Source: Eutreptiella sp. 'Long Island Sound 2002' (lineage: Eukaryota > Euglenozoa > Euglenophyceae > Eutreptiales > Eutreptiaceae). Taken from it: a stretch of 64,000 nucleotides of DNA. The translations under genes were made by a program, and so were the position numbers. The DNA is taken from NCBI GenBank assembly GCA_964036045.1, contig OZ038384.1, forward strand, positions 31,105,771 through 31,169,770. The letters run 5' to 3'. Below the pieces are notes generated by a model. That model did no database searches, was not told the DNA's origin, and saw only the letters and a list, made by a program, of their open reading frames with translations. Of the stretch, positions 43,495 to 53,474 are shown piece after piece; position 1 is the first letter of the stretch; every line of letters starts with the position of its first letter.

Positions 43495-44538
43495 TCAACA
43501 GCTGGTCCCTGCCGGTGAGAGTAGGACCTGTGAAGGCCTCTCCATCACTTCCTGAGGTACAGATTGTGTGTTCAAGATTGTGTGTGTAGTTTCAACTGTC
43601 CCATGAGGTGCTCTCACTTCAGAATAGGTCAGGGTATCGATGGTGGGCGACGGACTGTTGAACCGTTCAGACCAAGGCACAGAAGTACCCAGGCTGCCCT
43701 GTGCCCTCTCGCCCGCACAACTTGCGTCGTGCGTTTGTGAAGCGCAGAGGAATCCCGCGAAGGCAGGGACATGGCACCCATCGACAAAGGCAGATCCATC
43801 TGTGCAGGAGTGGACCCCTTCATAAGGCACCAAAGGCCGAGTGTGAGGCCCGACTAGGGCGTTTAACCTTCCGGTGCCCACTCCGTCAGATCTTACTGAA
43901 CCCTCGTCCCGATTGAAATCTGAAGGACCAACCTCAGTGACCGTTGGCTCAGAAACAGAGTATAATGGAACGACCGACTGAATCAGGTTGTCCCCCTCAA
44001 CCTGGGTCAGTTTCAGCCCAGGTGGGGGCTCAGATGCCGGGACAGTGATGGTCCCTCCACTGAGATCCTCTCCAAAAGTCAATGACCCTTGCCCTGGGAA
44101 GACTGCGAAACCATACCGAGCCAATAAGGGATACCCCACTATGGCTCTGGGCCCAATGTTAGCGATGTACAGAGTTGCATCAGGACATCGGGCTGGGACG
44201 TATTTCCCTTTGTGTGATACAGGGAGTAAGAGGGCCCCATGTATACAATGGGTGCCTCCCTTCAGGGAATTGGATCCAGCCCCAATCAGCCATATTGGAC
44301 TGTCAGCCTTGGTACGGACAAGATCAGGTACCAACTCATATCCGATGACCCCTATGGCTTCACAACCCGTGTCGAGGATGCACTGAAAGTCGAGCGCGGT
44401 CGACAGGGGCTCCAGGGACTTCAAAAAGAAGGTCCCTGGCAGGATCAGGTCTTTCCTGGCTGCTGAGTGCACTACCGCTGATCGGGGCGGTCTCAGTACC
44501 TCCTGTTCATTCCCCTTGAGTACCACCGCGACGCGCAC
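43495..44538 (-). pseudogene. element C aspartic protease
   Basis: The 347-codon frame has its retropepsin core near residues 45-160: FQCILDTGCEAIGVIGYEL is the active-site loop with intact DTG. A hydrophobic flap region follows, and PRAIVGYPLLARYGFAVFP is the second conserved motif (I(V/L)GxPxL). It would cut the Gag-Pol polyprotein. The C-terminal half has no recognisable domain and probably belongs to the spacer. A frameshift near 44540 separates it from the zinc-knuckle frame. Confidence 0.75.
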
Positions 44539-44553
44539 TGCGTTTTCTTCACC

Positions 44554-45018
44554 TTACAGGCAGTCAACCCTCAGGCTGGGGTACCCTGGGCGTCCTGTGA
44601 GTGGGCCTACGCCCCATTGCGTCCGCTCACGCTTCTCATTTCGCTTCGCGGGGGGTTCGGCAGCTTTCTTTGGCTGGGGCTTCAAGTGTGGATGGAGTTT
44701 CCAACACTGATCCGGGGTGTGCCAAGTGCTGCCACAGCCCTTGCAGGGGGGTCCCTCTTTCAGGCCCCGCTTTCTGGCCCCTGCAGGCGGTCGTAGGTGG
44801 GGATACTTGCGGTAGCAAGTCTCCACCTTGTGACCGTTGAAGCCCCAGAAACTACAGGGGGGTCCAGTCTTGGTGACTTTTTGCCCAAAAATATTGATCA
44901 TCAGCTCCGCGTCAGAGGACGCTGGTGGGCTGTCACTCTCTCCCTTTGCAGGGGGGGGGGTACTCAGGATCCTGCAGCAGGTTGTGGACCCCCGCAGGCG
45001 ATGTGCAGTACCCCTCAT
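44554..45018 (-). pseudogene. element C nucleocapsid zinc knuckles
   Basis: Two CCHC-like units are present. CKGCGSTWHTPDQC fits Cx2Cx4Hx4C exactly. The preceding CSFWGFNGHKVETC has Trp where the second Cys should be. A basic Lys/Pro-rich region follows, suited to RNA binding. The frame overlaps the end of the capsid frame. The two are joined in phase only by a one-base slip at the C10 run (complement at 44951-44960). Confidence 0.75.
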
Positions 45019-46075
45019 CAGGCGGGCTTTCCTGCAGGTGGCTCACCTTGAACCCCTGGTGCCGCCTCCGCAAATGAGCCCGGTCCTCATCGGTTTTTAC
45101 CTGCTGCAGGAAGTAGACCTGCACAAACAGGTACAGCCGGACATAGTCAAATGACCGGCCGCACTTAGTTTGGTCTGCAATGACCTTTCGGGTCAAGTCA
45201 GAGTGCAGGCAGAGGACGTCCAGCCAGTCCTTGCTGGCGTCCTCCAGGGTGACTCCACTCCTCACCCTCTTGCCCCAATAGCAGAAATCCTCAAAGATCC
45301 CACTGAGTTGTGATGCCGTGCAATGAGCCGGCACCACAGTACTCTTGTAGGTATCCCTGACGAGATCTACATTGGTCTTATTCCTCGCCTCCCATTCCAC
45401 CTCCTCCTTTACCTCCTTGTAGGAGAGGCATCGGCGGTGATGGCGGTCCTCAATGGGGCTGGCAATCTCCGGGGGTATGGAGGCCAGAATTTCCACAATC
45501 CGGGCCTCCTCACCCAGGGCACGCCCCACTGACTGTTCCCACCTTCTCCATTTCAGGAGGTAGTGGTGCACGGTTTCACCCTTTCCATCCCAATTGGGAC
45601 GAAGGTTGGCCCGCTGCAGGTCCCCAAGGGATGTGGGCTCCAGGTGGGGGCTGGCCTGATGACCATAGGCTCCTGGCCCCGTGGTTGCCCAGAATTGGTT
45701 GAAAATAGTGGGGTTATCCACGGGACTCGAGGCTGGGTCATCAGGCACTTGAGCAAAGGCCATACCCCAAGCAGGAATCCCTACTGGTTTGACCTTCGGA
45801 AGTTCCTCATCCTCCGGCCATCTCAGAATTACCCTGGGGTCAACATTTCCCCGTGCATCAAAGTGCCGAGGGTGGAGGCCCTGAAGGTGACGCCTCTCAG
45901 CACAATAATGATGTGCTTGGGGGGGGGTCGAGGAGTATGGCTGATGCTGATGGGTGTGCTGATGAGCATATCCAGGGGGGGGGGTCCAGAGAAACTGAAT
46001 TCTGCACTTGGGGGACCATGGGGGGGGTGATAACCTGGTGGTCCCATTTCTGTAGGCCCTTGGGGGGGGTGACAA
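44933..46075 (-). pseudogene. element C gag capsid
   Basis: The frame has 380 codons. From about residue 110 a retrotransposon-gag capsid domain is visible: LRPNWDGKGETVHHYLLKWR, WEQSVGRALGEEARIVEIL, then helices around YKEVKEEVEWEARNKTNVDL and ASKDWLDVLCLHSDLTRK. It ends YPPPCKGRE at the C10 run. The N-terminal third is His/Pro-rich and shifts frame at several C8-C10 runs. It forms the particle shell. Confidence 0.65.
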
Positions 46076-46428
46076 CCCGAGAATTCTGATGTCTCAGCTC
46101 CGTGGGTGGCTGCACAAGGCACATGTGTATGTACATACGGCTGTGGGATCACATGCACATGGGGATGGGGCGTCGCATGCACGTGAGTATGTACATCAGC
46201 AACTTGACAAGCCATTTCAGAATGGCCACTGAAATCTGGAGTATGTACCGGATGATGGGCCCCATGAATGGCAAAGGCACCGTCTCGGAGCCCTTCTTCA
46301 ACACCCTTCTCACCCTGCAGCCCCTCAAGCTGGCTCTTGAACTTCTTTTTGAGCTCAATGCAGCCTGCTACCTGATTCTCCAAAGCGGTCAGGCGTTGCC
46401 CTTGGGCCCTGACCTGATCTGCAAACAA
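45829..46428 (-). pseudogene. element C gag linker, His/Pro-rich
   Basis: A coiled-coil-like start (FADQVRAQGQRLTALENQVA) leads into a His/Pro-rich stretch (HVHATPHPHVHVIPQPYVHT). It overlaps the capsid frame, and the switch falls among G8-G10 runs at 45919-45927, 45975-45984, 46020-46027 and 46062-46069. Confidence 0.5.
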
Positions 46429-46985
46429 TCAGAATCCGTGGGGGGGGGCACGGGTCCCAAGGGGGGCTGTGCTGGAGTCACGGGCACGGTCGTCATGAGG
46501 CTTATGCTTTTAAGTATACTGTGCCTGAACTCGGATCCGGCGTGCCGCTCGATCTCCATGGTGATCTGGACTTCCTGCAGGTCTGCTTCCATGGTGGCCA
46601 GCTTGGTCTTGAGGGGGCGGATGGATGGATCCGCTCCGGTCGCGGCGGTGGCTGACGCCATGGTGGCCTTGAGCTGGTTGACGTAGCCCGGGAGAGGGCG
46701 ATGGTGCTCGGCTTCTTGGTGCTCCAGCCCGTTGATGCGCCGGATGAGGGGGCCCAGCTGGGCTTCCATGGCGCGCTTGATCTCCTCCTCCATGGCCGCC
46801 TTGATGGCTGCCAGGTCGGGGGCGCCTGCAGCGGCGGCGACGGCGGCCGCGGTGTTCGCTTGGAGGGCGGTGAGGACACTGAGTTGGCTCAGCTGTTCGG
46901 CCCGGAGCTCATTCCCAGACCTACTGAGCCGCCCAAGCTGGTCATCAAGGTGGCGGACCCGCTGATGCAAGGTGTGCCTCTCGGT
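46389..46985 (-). pseudogene. element C gag N-terminal coiled coil
   Basis: The frame HQRVRHLDDQLGRLSRSGNE and following is Ala-rich and helical (QANTAAAVAAAAGAP; AAIKAAMEEEIKRAMEAQLG). It is in phase with the upstream frame across a TGA at 46986-46988, so both belonged to one gag. It ends after the G9 run at 46440-46448. Confidence 0.5.
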
Positions 46986-47441
46986 TCAAGCCTGGGTCAG
47001 CCCGGCGTCAGTGTACCGGGCGAGCGAGCGGACGACTCCACTCAGGTCACTCGCAAAAGCCACGGTCTCCTGCTTCACGGTGGCGGACTCGGCGGCGAAG
47101 CCTTGGTAGTGGGCGGCCAAGGCGTCCAGTTCCTGCGATTGCTGCTGCACGTTGACGGTTTCAAAGGTGGCCAACCTCATGCGAAAGGCCCGCTGGCCTA
47201 GGTCGTTGCTGAGCTCGATTTCCTCAGCGAAGTGCCAGCGGCCACCCTGGGGGTCTTCAGCCCACTCAGGGAAGGCATAGGGGGCTGTGTCCACGAGTAC
47301 GGGGGACAGCGGGGGCGGCCGGCCATCAGACCCTGAGCTGCTTGTTGAGTCAGACCCATGGGGCCCAGAGCCGGTAATGCGGAGGGCGGGGGCTGCCACG
47401 GAGGGGACGAGCTCCCCGGTTCGTGGGGCGAGGTCCTGCAT
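46986..47441 (-). pseudogene. element C gag N-terminus
   Basis: This is the first sizeable frame after the leader: MQDLAPRTGELVPSVAAPAL, then WAEDPQGGRWHFAEEIELS and a helical stretch rich in Gln/Ala. It ends LTQA-TGA, and TERHTLHQRVRHL continues in phase. The start is the most upstream ATG of the phase and is not proven. Confidence 0.45.
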
Positions 47442-49013
47442 GTCGGGCTGGAGATGTTGAATCTGAAGTTGTCTTCGTTGGGGGGGTCTTTCTGAGCACC
47501 ACTTCTCGGCTATGTACTCTGGCGTAGCCCTTAGGATACTCTTGTGATAGTACTCCCGGTGCTATTTTACCCACTGGTGTGTAAGCGGGGCCGGTACGGG
47601 CGTGTTTCCCTGAGCCGAGCGAGTCACAAGCAAAGGCACAGCACTGGACAAGAAGTCTGAACCTTGCTGACTCAGAGTGAGCACAGCGATCACAAAAGTA
47701 GCCCTTTGGTACCTAAAAGGACGAAAAGAGATACATCACGCAACCAGAAAAACAGTATGTACACAAGACAAAATGGCACAAAGGAAGTCAGAGCAATTTG
47801 ACAGGGTCCCATACGAAAACAAGGGTAGTTATAGGAACCCAGGACCTCCATCCTGACACACATAGGGGGGCGGGATACAACTCAACGTGGGCCCCGAGAT
47901 TTACTGCAAGCATCAGGGCACACAAGCAGGAAAAACCAGAAACCAGAGGTCACTGACATTCAAGTGCTCCCTGCCCACGGTAGGGGGCTTTCAAAGGAAT
48001 CTGTGTGGGAGCATCCGGAGGGCAACCGTCCACCAAGATGATCGACAAATATCATGGTCTATCTCAACGATACCAGGACACTGTATCTAGTCTGATGGGC
48101 TGTGCACTTTGGTGAAATTCCCCAACAGTGAAAAACAAGGGAGAGAAGGATGCAAATAAATCCAACGTAGTGATAGCCTAAGGTCCGGTAATGTGCATGC
48201 AAAAAGAATTCGGGAAGGGCTGATTGTCCCAGAAGAGCTGACCCTACTTCCCCCTGGCTTTGAAGCAAAGCAGCAATCTCCAGTACACACTTTTTGAGGT
48301 CATTTTTACTAACCTCAAAAAGGTTCCATGAGCATGTTTTACACACAGGATTGAAGTCAAAATTGAAGTGACATATGGACTTGGACCGATCCCTCAAGGA
48401 TAGACCAAGGGTCCAATGACCGGAATATGACACAGAGACACTGTTGGTAGGCCATGGACAAAGGGCTAACGCAAAACTGACCTGTGGCCTAGCTTTGCCA
48501 TGGACCTGAAGTGACCTAAAAAAATTAGGAATTCTTGACAAAACTCCTGGTAAAATTCAAAAGAGTGAACCTATGTACCAGTAAGCTTCAAGTAAGTGAC
48601 CAACGTAAAGTAGAGAGCACCATTCAAGCATAGGAGAAGATTCCAAGGTCCAACTCCTCATAGGTTGTTTGGTGTTAGCCTGTAAAGTGACCACATGACA
48701 GGGTGGTTTTCAAGGCTCTGTGTCGACCTGGTTGGAGCCATGTAAAACCACTATGCAATAGCCTTGGTAAAACGGGTTCGAATGACTCAAGTACATTATC
48801 AAGCATACCCGAACAAGTTGGAATACCCAAAGTAGACGCCTTGGAGTGAATGAGGGTCAAGAGACAAGAGAATTTGACCCGAGGAACCCAACAAACCAAG
48901 TCTCTGATGTGGACACAATAAATTTGGGATCTCAAAAAAAGCTTTCGAGATCAGGTTGCCGTGAGACGCCGGCTGCTCCGAATTCATTTTACAAGTCAAG
49001 ATCAGGAAGTGGA
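47442..49013 (-). other. element C 5' leader, no gene seen
   Basis: The interval between the primer-binding site and gag holds only short frames. A tandem-repeat or conserved RNA motif was not recognised. Confidence 0.5.
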
Positions 49014-49029
49014 GAGTAGTGGCTACCCA
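49014..49029 (-). other. element C primer-binding site (candidate)
   Basis: The minus strand reads TGGGTAGCCACTACTC directly after the 5' LTR. It begins TGG, as expected of a site pairing with a tRNA 3' CCA. The tRNA is not identified. Confidence 0.5.
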
Positions 49030-50867
49030 AGGAATCAATTCTTGGGTCAAAGCTCAACAATGGCCTGAAGTGATGAGCTCCACGAGTGAACACATACACA
49101 GGGTAAAATTGGACATGCATGCTGGGCAATTTTTCCTAGGCGTGAAATTTACTCAAAGTGGCCTACACAAACCCAACATTAGCGAGCGGCGGCGCATCGA
49201 CGGGTTCAAACCTCGACACTATAGAAATAGTACAGCCCGAGTAGGCCCTGATGGATCCAAAGTTTGGAAGAAAACTCCATGGTAGTCCATCTCCATGGTG
49301 ACCACAAGTGAGGTCATGAAATTCATAGGTCAAAAATGAAGTTGATGTCCTTGATACTCGAACATGGTACATGAGCGCAACAAATACAAACGATGGCGAA
49401 AGACAGAACCAGACACACATTCGAACAAACACAAAGATAAATTGGGTTCAAGCTCTGCATGGGCTTCGAGAACAGAGCCCAGAAAGTGAGCCCATGATTG
49501 GGTAAAATTGAGTGAAAATTGACATTAAAATGACATAGTGAAAAAAGCTTAAAATCATTCAGAATACTTTACAAAAAGAAGATGTTTGTGGCTCGAAGCG
49601 AGTCAAACTCTTCTATTACTCAGAGGTACGTATCAAGTACGTACAAAACAAGCTTTTACTTGACTTCCGGCTCCATGATATGTCAGAGATATCATGTCCA
49701 ACTTTGAGCACATGAAACAAAATGTGCCCAAAAGAAGGTCATTCAGATGGATCTAGCACTTCGACACTGGTTCAGAATTCAATTATAAGTGAAACTACAT
49801 GCACTCAAGACGTGCACGCACATGCATGTTGAGAAATTGGCAGAGTTCAACACAATGGCGTCGCACACCAATCTCTCAAAGTGGGTCGATACGAGGTCCA
49901 AAAATGGCTCTTTTGGGCCATGGATGGCAGCCCCACCGTATATGTCTTGACCCACCATGGTTATTAGATGAATTTCAAACGTCAAAATAAAGTGACCCAA
50001 AGTCTTTTGGGCCCGTGTACACCTTGGGAAGAGATGCATACCTTTGTTTTCATGGGGCAATTCATGGTGTTCTTGGAAACCTATTTTTATGACTCAAAGT
50101 CAAAAAATCACTCATAACTTCAAATTTACTTGCAACTCACAAGTGGACCTAATATACAATGGAAATAGACACCTATGGCTTTCCTATGCATTTTACTGTA
50201 AAGGTTACGGAAGCAGTGGCTCAAAGATATCCTCTGCTGAAGTGACCCTATGAAATGCATAACAATGGCATGCCATGACTAGTCAAATGAGGGGCAAGGG
50301 GAAAGAAAGGCACCGTAAGGTGCCAGCGAGGCTCCTTGACCAACTCAGCATCTTATTTTGCCTGGGCATCATGTCGATGCCCAGTTTTCGATTTTTACCT
50401 CACCGATTCGCGGATTTTTGATTCCGCTGTATAATTATGATATTGAACGAGGCAACAGTGGTTTCAAATCATCGTTGCTGGCATTTGTCAAAATTTCGTA
50501 AAGGCCAGTTCATGGTTTCGCAATTTTGGTCGCACAGGTGCCAACTGGCCGTAGTTGCGCGAACTGGAGCGACGCCGGTTCACACAGGCGCCAAAGCCAA
50601 AATCCAGGTCCTGTACGTTTGCGAATTTCACGGAAATTCGCCCACAAATATGAAGAGATTTTCATTCCCTATCGATTGACGCAAGAAAACCAAAAAAAAT
50701 GCGCCTAGTCCCCTGAAGCTTCCCAAAGATTTCAAGTTTCGGGGAACTTGGCATGAGGACTTGTTGTGGAAAACAACGTACAGTTTGTGACCTGAAGAGG
50801 GGGGGGTAAAGGATAAGTAGTGAAGGACATAGGCGGGGGTTTTGGGGGAGTTGTCTGACACCAAACA
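49030..50867 (-). mobile_element. element C LTR, right (5' LTR)
   Basis: This 1838-bp LTR is collinear with 36353-38180, for example CACATACACAGGG then GGACATGCATGCTGGGC near 49090-49130. It starts in element orientation TGTTTGGTGTCAGAC at 50867. The flanking sequence to its right is the N-terminal part of unknown region II. Confidence 0.75.
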
Positions 50868-51153
50868 AAAATCAGTAACCTTTATCTTCACTGGCTTTCC
50901 ATTCTCCTTCAACGGCTACTGTTGGATGTCAACTTTGATCTTCAACTCCGGTGTCGGCTTCTTATCCTGCTTCTTCCTTTTTTTTGGGTGCGTGGATGTA
51001 CTCCCTCCAGAGTTCACTTAGGGGGTGTGATGGCAGTGACTCCCCCTTCTTCTTGCGCCTCCTCTGCGGTGTGTCCCCTTGGTCCGTACCTGGTGATGAC
51101 TCCATGGCCTCTTGGTCTGGTGGTCTATGTTCTGGCGACCCTGGTTGACTCAT
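50868..51153 (-). pseudogene. unknown region II, N-terminal part
   Basis: The frame starts MSQPGSPEHRPPDQEAMESS at 51153, with a basic nuclear-localisation-like run (PQRRRKKKGE) and LSELWREYIHAPKKKEE. A small frame change follows, and PTPELKIKVDIQQ...VKIKVTDF runs to the LTR. The rest of the gene lies across element C at 36352 onward (YESHDTLLAVLDN). Basic and acidic patches suggest a nuclear protein. No family is recognised. Confidence 0.45.
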
Positions 51154-51311
51154 GGTGCCAAAAAATACCTAAGAAGGGCAGATGGCACGACAAGAACCAG
51201 GGTCATTTGGGCTCTGAATTCAGTCCAAACGCCATTTTGCCAGTTGTTTTCGCAAATCTGTGACACATCTGCCTTTGCTGCGACCAATTCCACGGGATTT
51301 AGCGACCTACT

Positions 51312-51334
51312 CAGTGCGTGAGGTCTCGCACACT
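51312..51334 (+). repeat. 22-nt palindrome copy 6
   Basis: AGTGCGTGAGGTCTCGCACA, a diverged copy between regions I and II. Confidence 0.6.
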
Positions 51335-51369
51335 CACATCGCATTGCAGACCTGTTTTTCGTGTCCTTT

Positions 51370-51391
51370 AGTGCGCGAGGCCTCGCGCACT
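51370..51391 (+). repeat. 22-nt palindrome copy 7 (perfect)
   Basis: GTGCGCGAGGCCTCGCGCAC (51371-51390) with A and T outside it gives a perfect 22-base palindrome. It lies 58 bases after copy 6 in the interval between regions I and II. Confidence 0.85.
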
Positions 51392-51707
51392 GCGGGTGTC
51401 AATTACCGCACGCGTTGGCGCACGTTGCACAGTGCTGCTTCCTGTTTGTCGGCATCCATATGTGTTCTCCTCCCCACAACAGCATCCAGTTTCCGTTTCA
51501 GTTGGTTTGTGCGGTTTGTCTTTTGATCAATGAGCGCATCCAGCTTGCAGTGACCAAGTAGCTGGTAGTGGTCGTAACAGAGGGTTTCTGTTGGTGAGGT
51601 TGGAAATCTCGGTAACCGCCATGGCCACGAAGATGCAACAGTGCTGACGCGGTTGGGCTCTCATTCCACCCAGGCTATGCAAATCCGGTCTGCTGCCAAA
51701 AGTCTTG

Positions 51708-52694
51708 TTAGTTGTTGTCCGATTCTGTGTACCAGGTTCCTGGGAACGTTTTGCACACCCACGCGTTAGCCACCTGGACCAACTCGTAGTAACAGGTAAT
51801 GGTTTCCCATCTCCTCAACAGTAACAGAACCGGTGTTTTTGGCTTGTCGGGCACCAGCTTGCTCAACATCCTCTCACCAAACTCCTCTGAGTGTGCCTGA
51901 CCGGGCAGTTCCTCATGCCACTTGCTGCTGTACAGCAATGTGCACATGATGGTGTGTTTGTACTTCAGAACGGTCTCACACGGTCTGCGTCGCAACCTCC
52001 GCAACAGACACAAACTCAACTGCAACCCCTCCTGGGCCCGCGACCCTGTACCGTAATTTTCCCCCGCCCAGTTGCACTCACGTACCAGGTGACCCAGGTA
52101 CAACAACAATGGGCACCATTCCAACAACAAACACAACACTGTATTTGCCACTGCTGCCCTGCTGGCATGTGCCGTGTGACGACCACTGATTGCACTTGCA
52201 GCCTGTGCCGTGCGACGATACTGGCGAAGTACCCTGGGTGTGGCAAGCATCAGCGCAGCAACAGGTTTTTCAATAACTATCAGTTTTGGGTATGATAGTA
52301 TTGTCGAACCAGGGCGTAGCAGGCCTTCCCGTAGGTAAGTTAGAATAGGCCAAAACACCCAAAACGTCTGTGTAACAACAAACTTGTAGGGGTACCAAAC
52401 ACCGTAAACTACAGGTACGTACCGCACGTAGGCACACATGTTCCATCGTTGGTTCTTTGGCCCACACAACATTTTTAGTATCACGTAGTGTATGTTTTGG
52501 TCAACCAACAGCAGCATAACCCTGTTTGTCTGTAGCGCTTTGTCCTTCGCAAATTGCAACAAGTTTAACAGACCAGCACCGCAGGTTAACTCTTCTCTAG
52601 ACAGGGCAAAAGAGCGCACACGGGTGCCTCCATGGTCCTTGTATCCCTCCTCATATCCAAAGGTGCTCTCACATTTCCGGTATTTGGTACACAA
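51708..52694 (-). CDS. unknown region I, C-terminal part
   Basis: A 328-codon frame closes with WYTESDNN and TAA-type stop context at 51708. From about residue 33 it reads LSREELTCGAGLLNLLQFAK, MLLLVDQNIHYVILKMLCG, MCAYVRYVPVVYGVWYPYKF. Later segments are LECNWAGENYG-like (VRECNWAGENYGTGSRAQEG), TIMCTLLYSSKWHEELPGQ, RMLSKLVPDKPKTPVLLLL and VANAWVCKTFPGTWYTESD. It has the hydrophobic and aromatic pattern of a folded protein, not of shadow sequence. Family unknown. It continues region I's N-terminal frame (52586-53233) after a frame change near 52600-52630. Confidence 0.5.
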   Translation of the reverse strand: MCTKYRKCESTFGYEEGYKDHGGTRVRSFALSREELTCGAGLLNLLQFAKDKALQTNRVMLLLVDQNIHYVILKMLCGPKNQRWNMCAYVRYVPVVYGVWYPYKFVVTQTFWVFWPILTYLREGLLRPGSTILSYPKLIVIEKPVAALMLATPRVLRQYRRTAQAASAISGRHTAHASRAAVANTVLCLLLEWCPLLLYLGHLVRECNWAGENYGTGSRAQEGLQLSLCLLRRLRRRPCETVLKYKHTIMCTLLYSSKWHEELPGQAHSEEFGERMLSKLVPDKPKTPVLLLLRRWETITCYYELVQVANAWVCKTFPGTWYTESDNN

Positions 52695-53233
52695 CCATCC
52701 GCATATCCCATGTCACGCAGAGTCTGGGGGATTCTCCTTTCGCACTGTTGCAGAGCCCTCGGGACAGTTGTTGAGCGTGCTGCCAAGTCCTCAATGACTG
52801 GGTGTCCTGCCCAATATGTTGGTCTCTGCTTTAGTTGAAGAACTGCCATTGGCGTACAATTTTGCAACCGGTCACTTTCGTCTGGGTGTGTAGTGTATTG
52901 TGCCCGGTACCAGTTGTTGATCCACAGCACGCAACTGGATGCAAGCACCGGTGTCCACGCTGCTTTAAGTGCTGCTGCTGCCTGTTCGTCCACTGTATCT
53001 GCGGCGGCGTCTGCTTGCCCAACTTGCACTTTCGTCCGTCTTTCTGTTTGTGTTGGGTACCTTGTCGTGTTTCGCGGTAATTTTCTTTTTGGTACTGCCC
53101 GTTGACGCATCAACAAGTAAGAAAAAGTGTATTTCCCTGCGAAAGGGTAAGCTTTAGGTGTTTGAGAGGTGCCTAAAGGCAGACTACATTTTTGTCTTAG
53201 TATTGGCCTATCCAAAAAGGGGTGACAACACAC
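52586..53233 (-). CDS. unknown region I, N-terminal part
   Basis: Plausible start: an ATG at about 53107 (MRQRAVPKRKLPRNTTRY), since upstream residues do not resemble the rest. The frame reads Gln/Arg/Lys-rich, then DAAADTVDEQAAAALKAAWT, SCVLWINNWYRAQYTTHPDE, PTYWAGHPVIEDLAARSTTV and GYADGCVPNTGNVRAPLDMR. It ends LLPCLEKS-TAA at 52586 out of phase with the C-terminal frame. The family is not recognised. The pattern (basic N-terminus, Trp/Tyr/His-rich middle) would suit a DNA-acting protein, but that is a guess. Confidence 0.45.
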   Translation of the reverse strand: MCCHPFLDRPILRQKCSLPLGTSQTPKAYPFAGKYTFSYLLMRQRAVPKRKLPRNTTRYPTQTERRTKVQVGQADAAADTVDEQAAAALKAAWTPVLASSCVLWINNWYRAQYTTHPDESDRLQNCTPMAVLQLKQRPTYWAGHPVIEDLAARSTTVPRALQQCERRIPQTLRDMGYADGCVPNTGNVRAPLDMRRDTRTMEAPVCALLPCLEKS

Positions 53234-53392
53234 TTTGACCTACAAAACAAAACATTGATATTTGGCCGTCGTGTGGACCCCTCACCCCCCAACTGATTGG
53301 ACCTATGCACCATTTTCTGGACTGACTGAGGCGCTGACATTGATCCAGGGGCTATACATTTTTATATATTTTCTCATGAATGCTTAGCTCTC

Positions 53393-53466
53393 CTAGTGGT
53401 CTGCGCCCTAGGGGGCTGGAGCACCACTTTTTGAGATGTCCTGGGTTCAATTCCCAGTCAGCCTAG
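53393..53466 (+). other. tRNA-like sequence upstream of a tailed insertion
   Basis: It carries box-A-like CCTAGTGGTCTGCGCC and box B GGTTCAATTCC, and the T arm CTGGG-TTCAATT-CCCAG pairs perfectly. A long variable region precedes the T arm, as in Ser or Leu tRNAs. The acceptor ends do not pair, so it is a tRNA-derived relic or SINE head, not a working tRNA. Confidence 0.55.
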
Positions 53467-53474
53467 CTAAGTAG

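Larger units (their letters stand above)
36353..50867 (-). mobile_element. element C, Ty3/gypsy element without visible integrase
   Basis: This 14.5 kb minus-strand element comprises: 5' LTR 49030-50867, PBS, 1.57 kb leader, gag (47441-44933), zinc knuckles, protease, long spacer, RT, RNase H, then 1.4 kb with no integrase motifs, purine tract and 3' LTR. The order is Ty3/gypsy-like. It splits the unknown gene cluster. Multiple frameshifts make it inactive. Confidence 0.75.

Noticed and set aside
53393-53466. Functional tRNA-Ser/Leu gene
   Set aside because: The T arm is perfect, but the acceptor ends do not pair.
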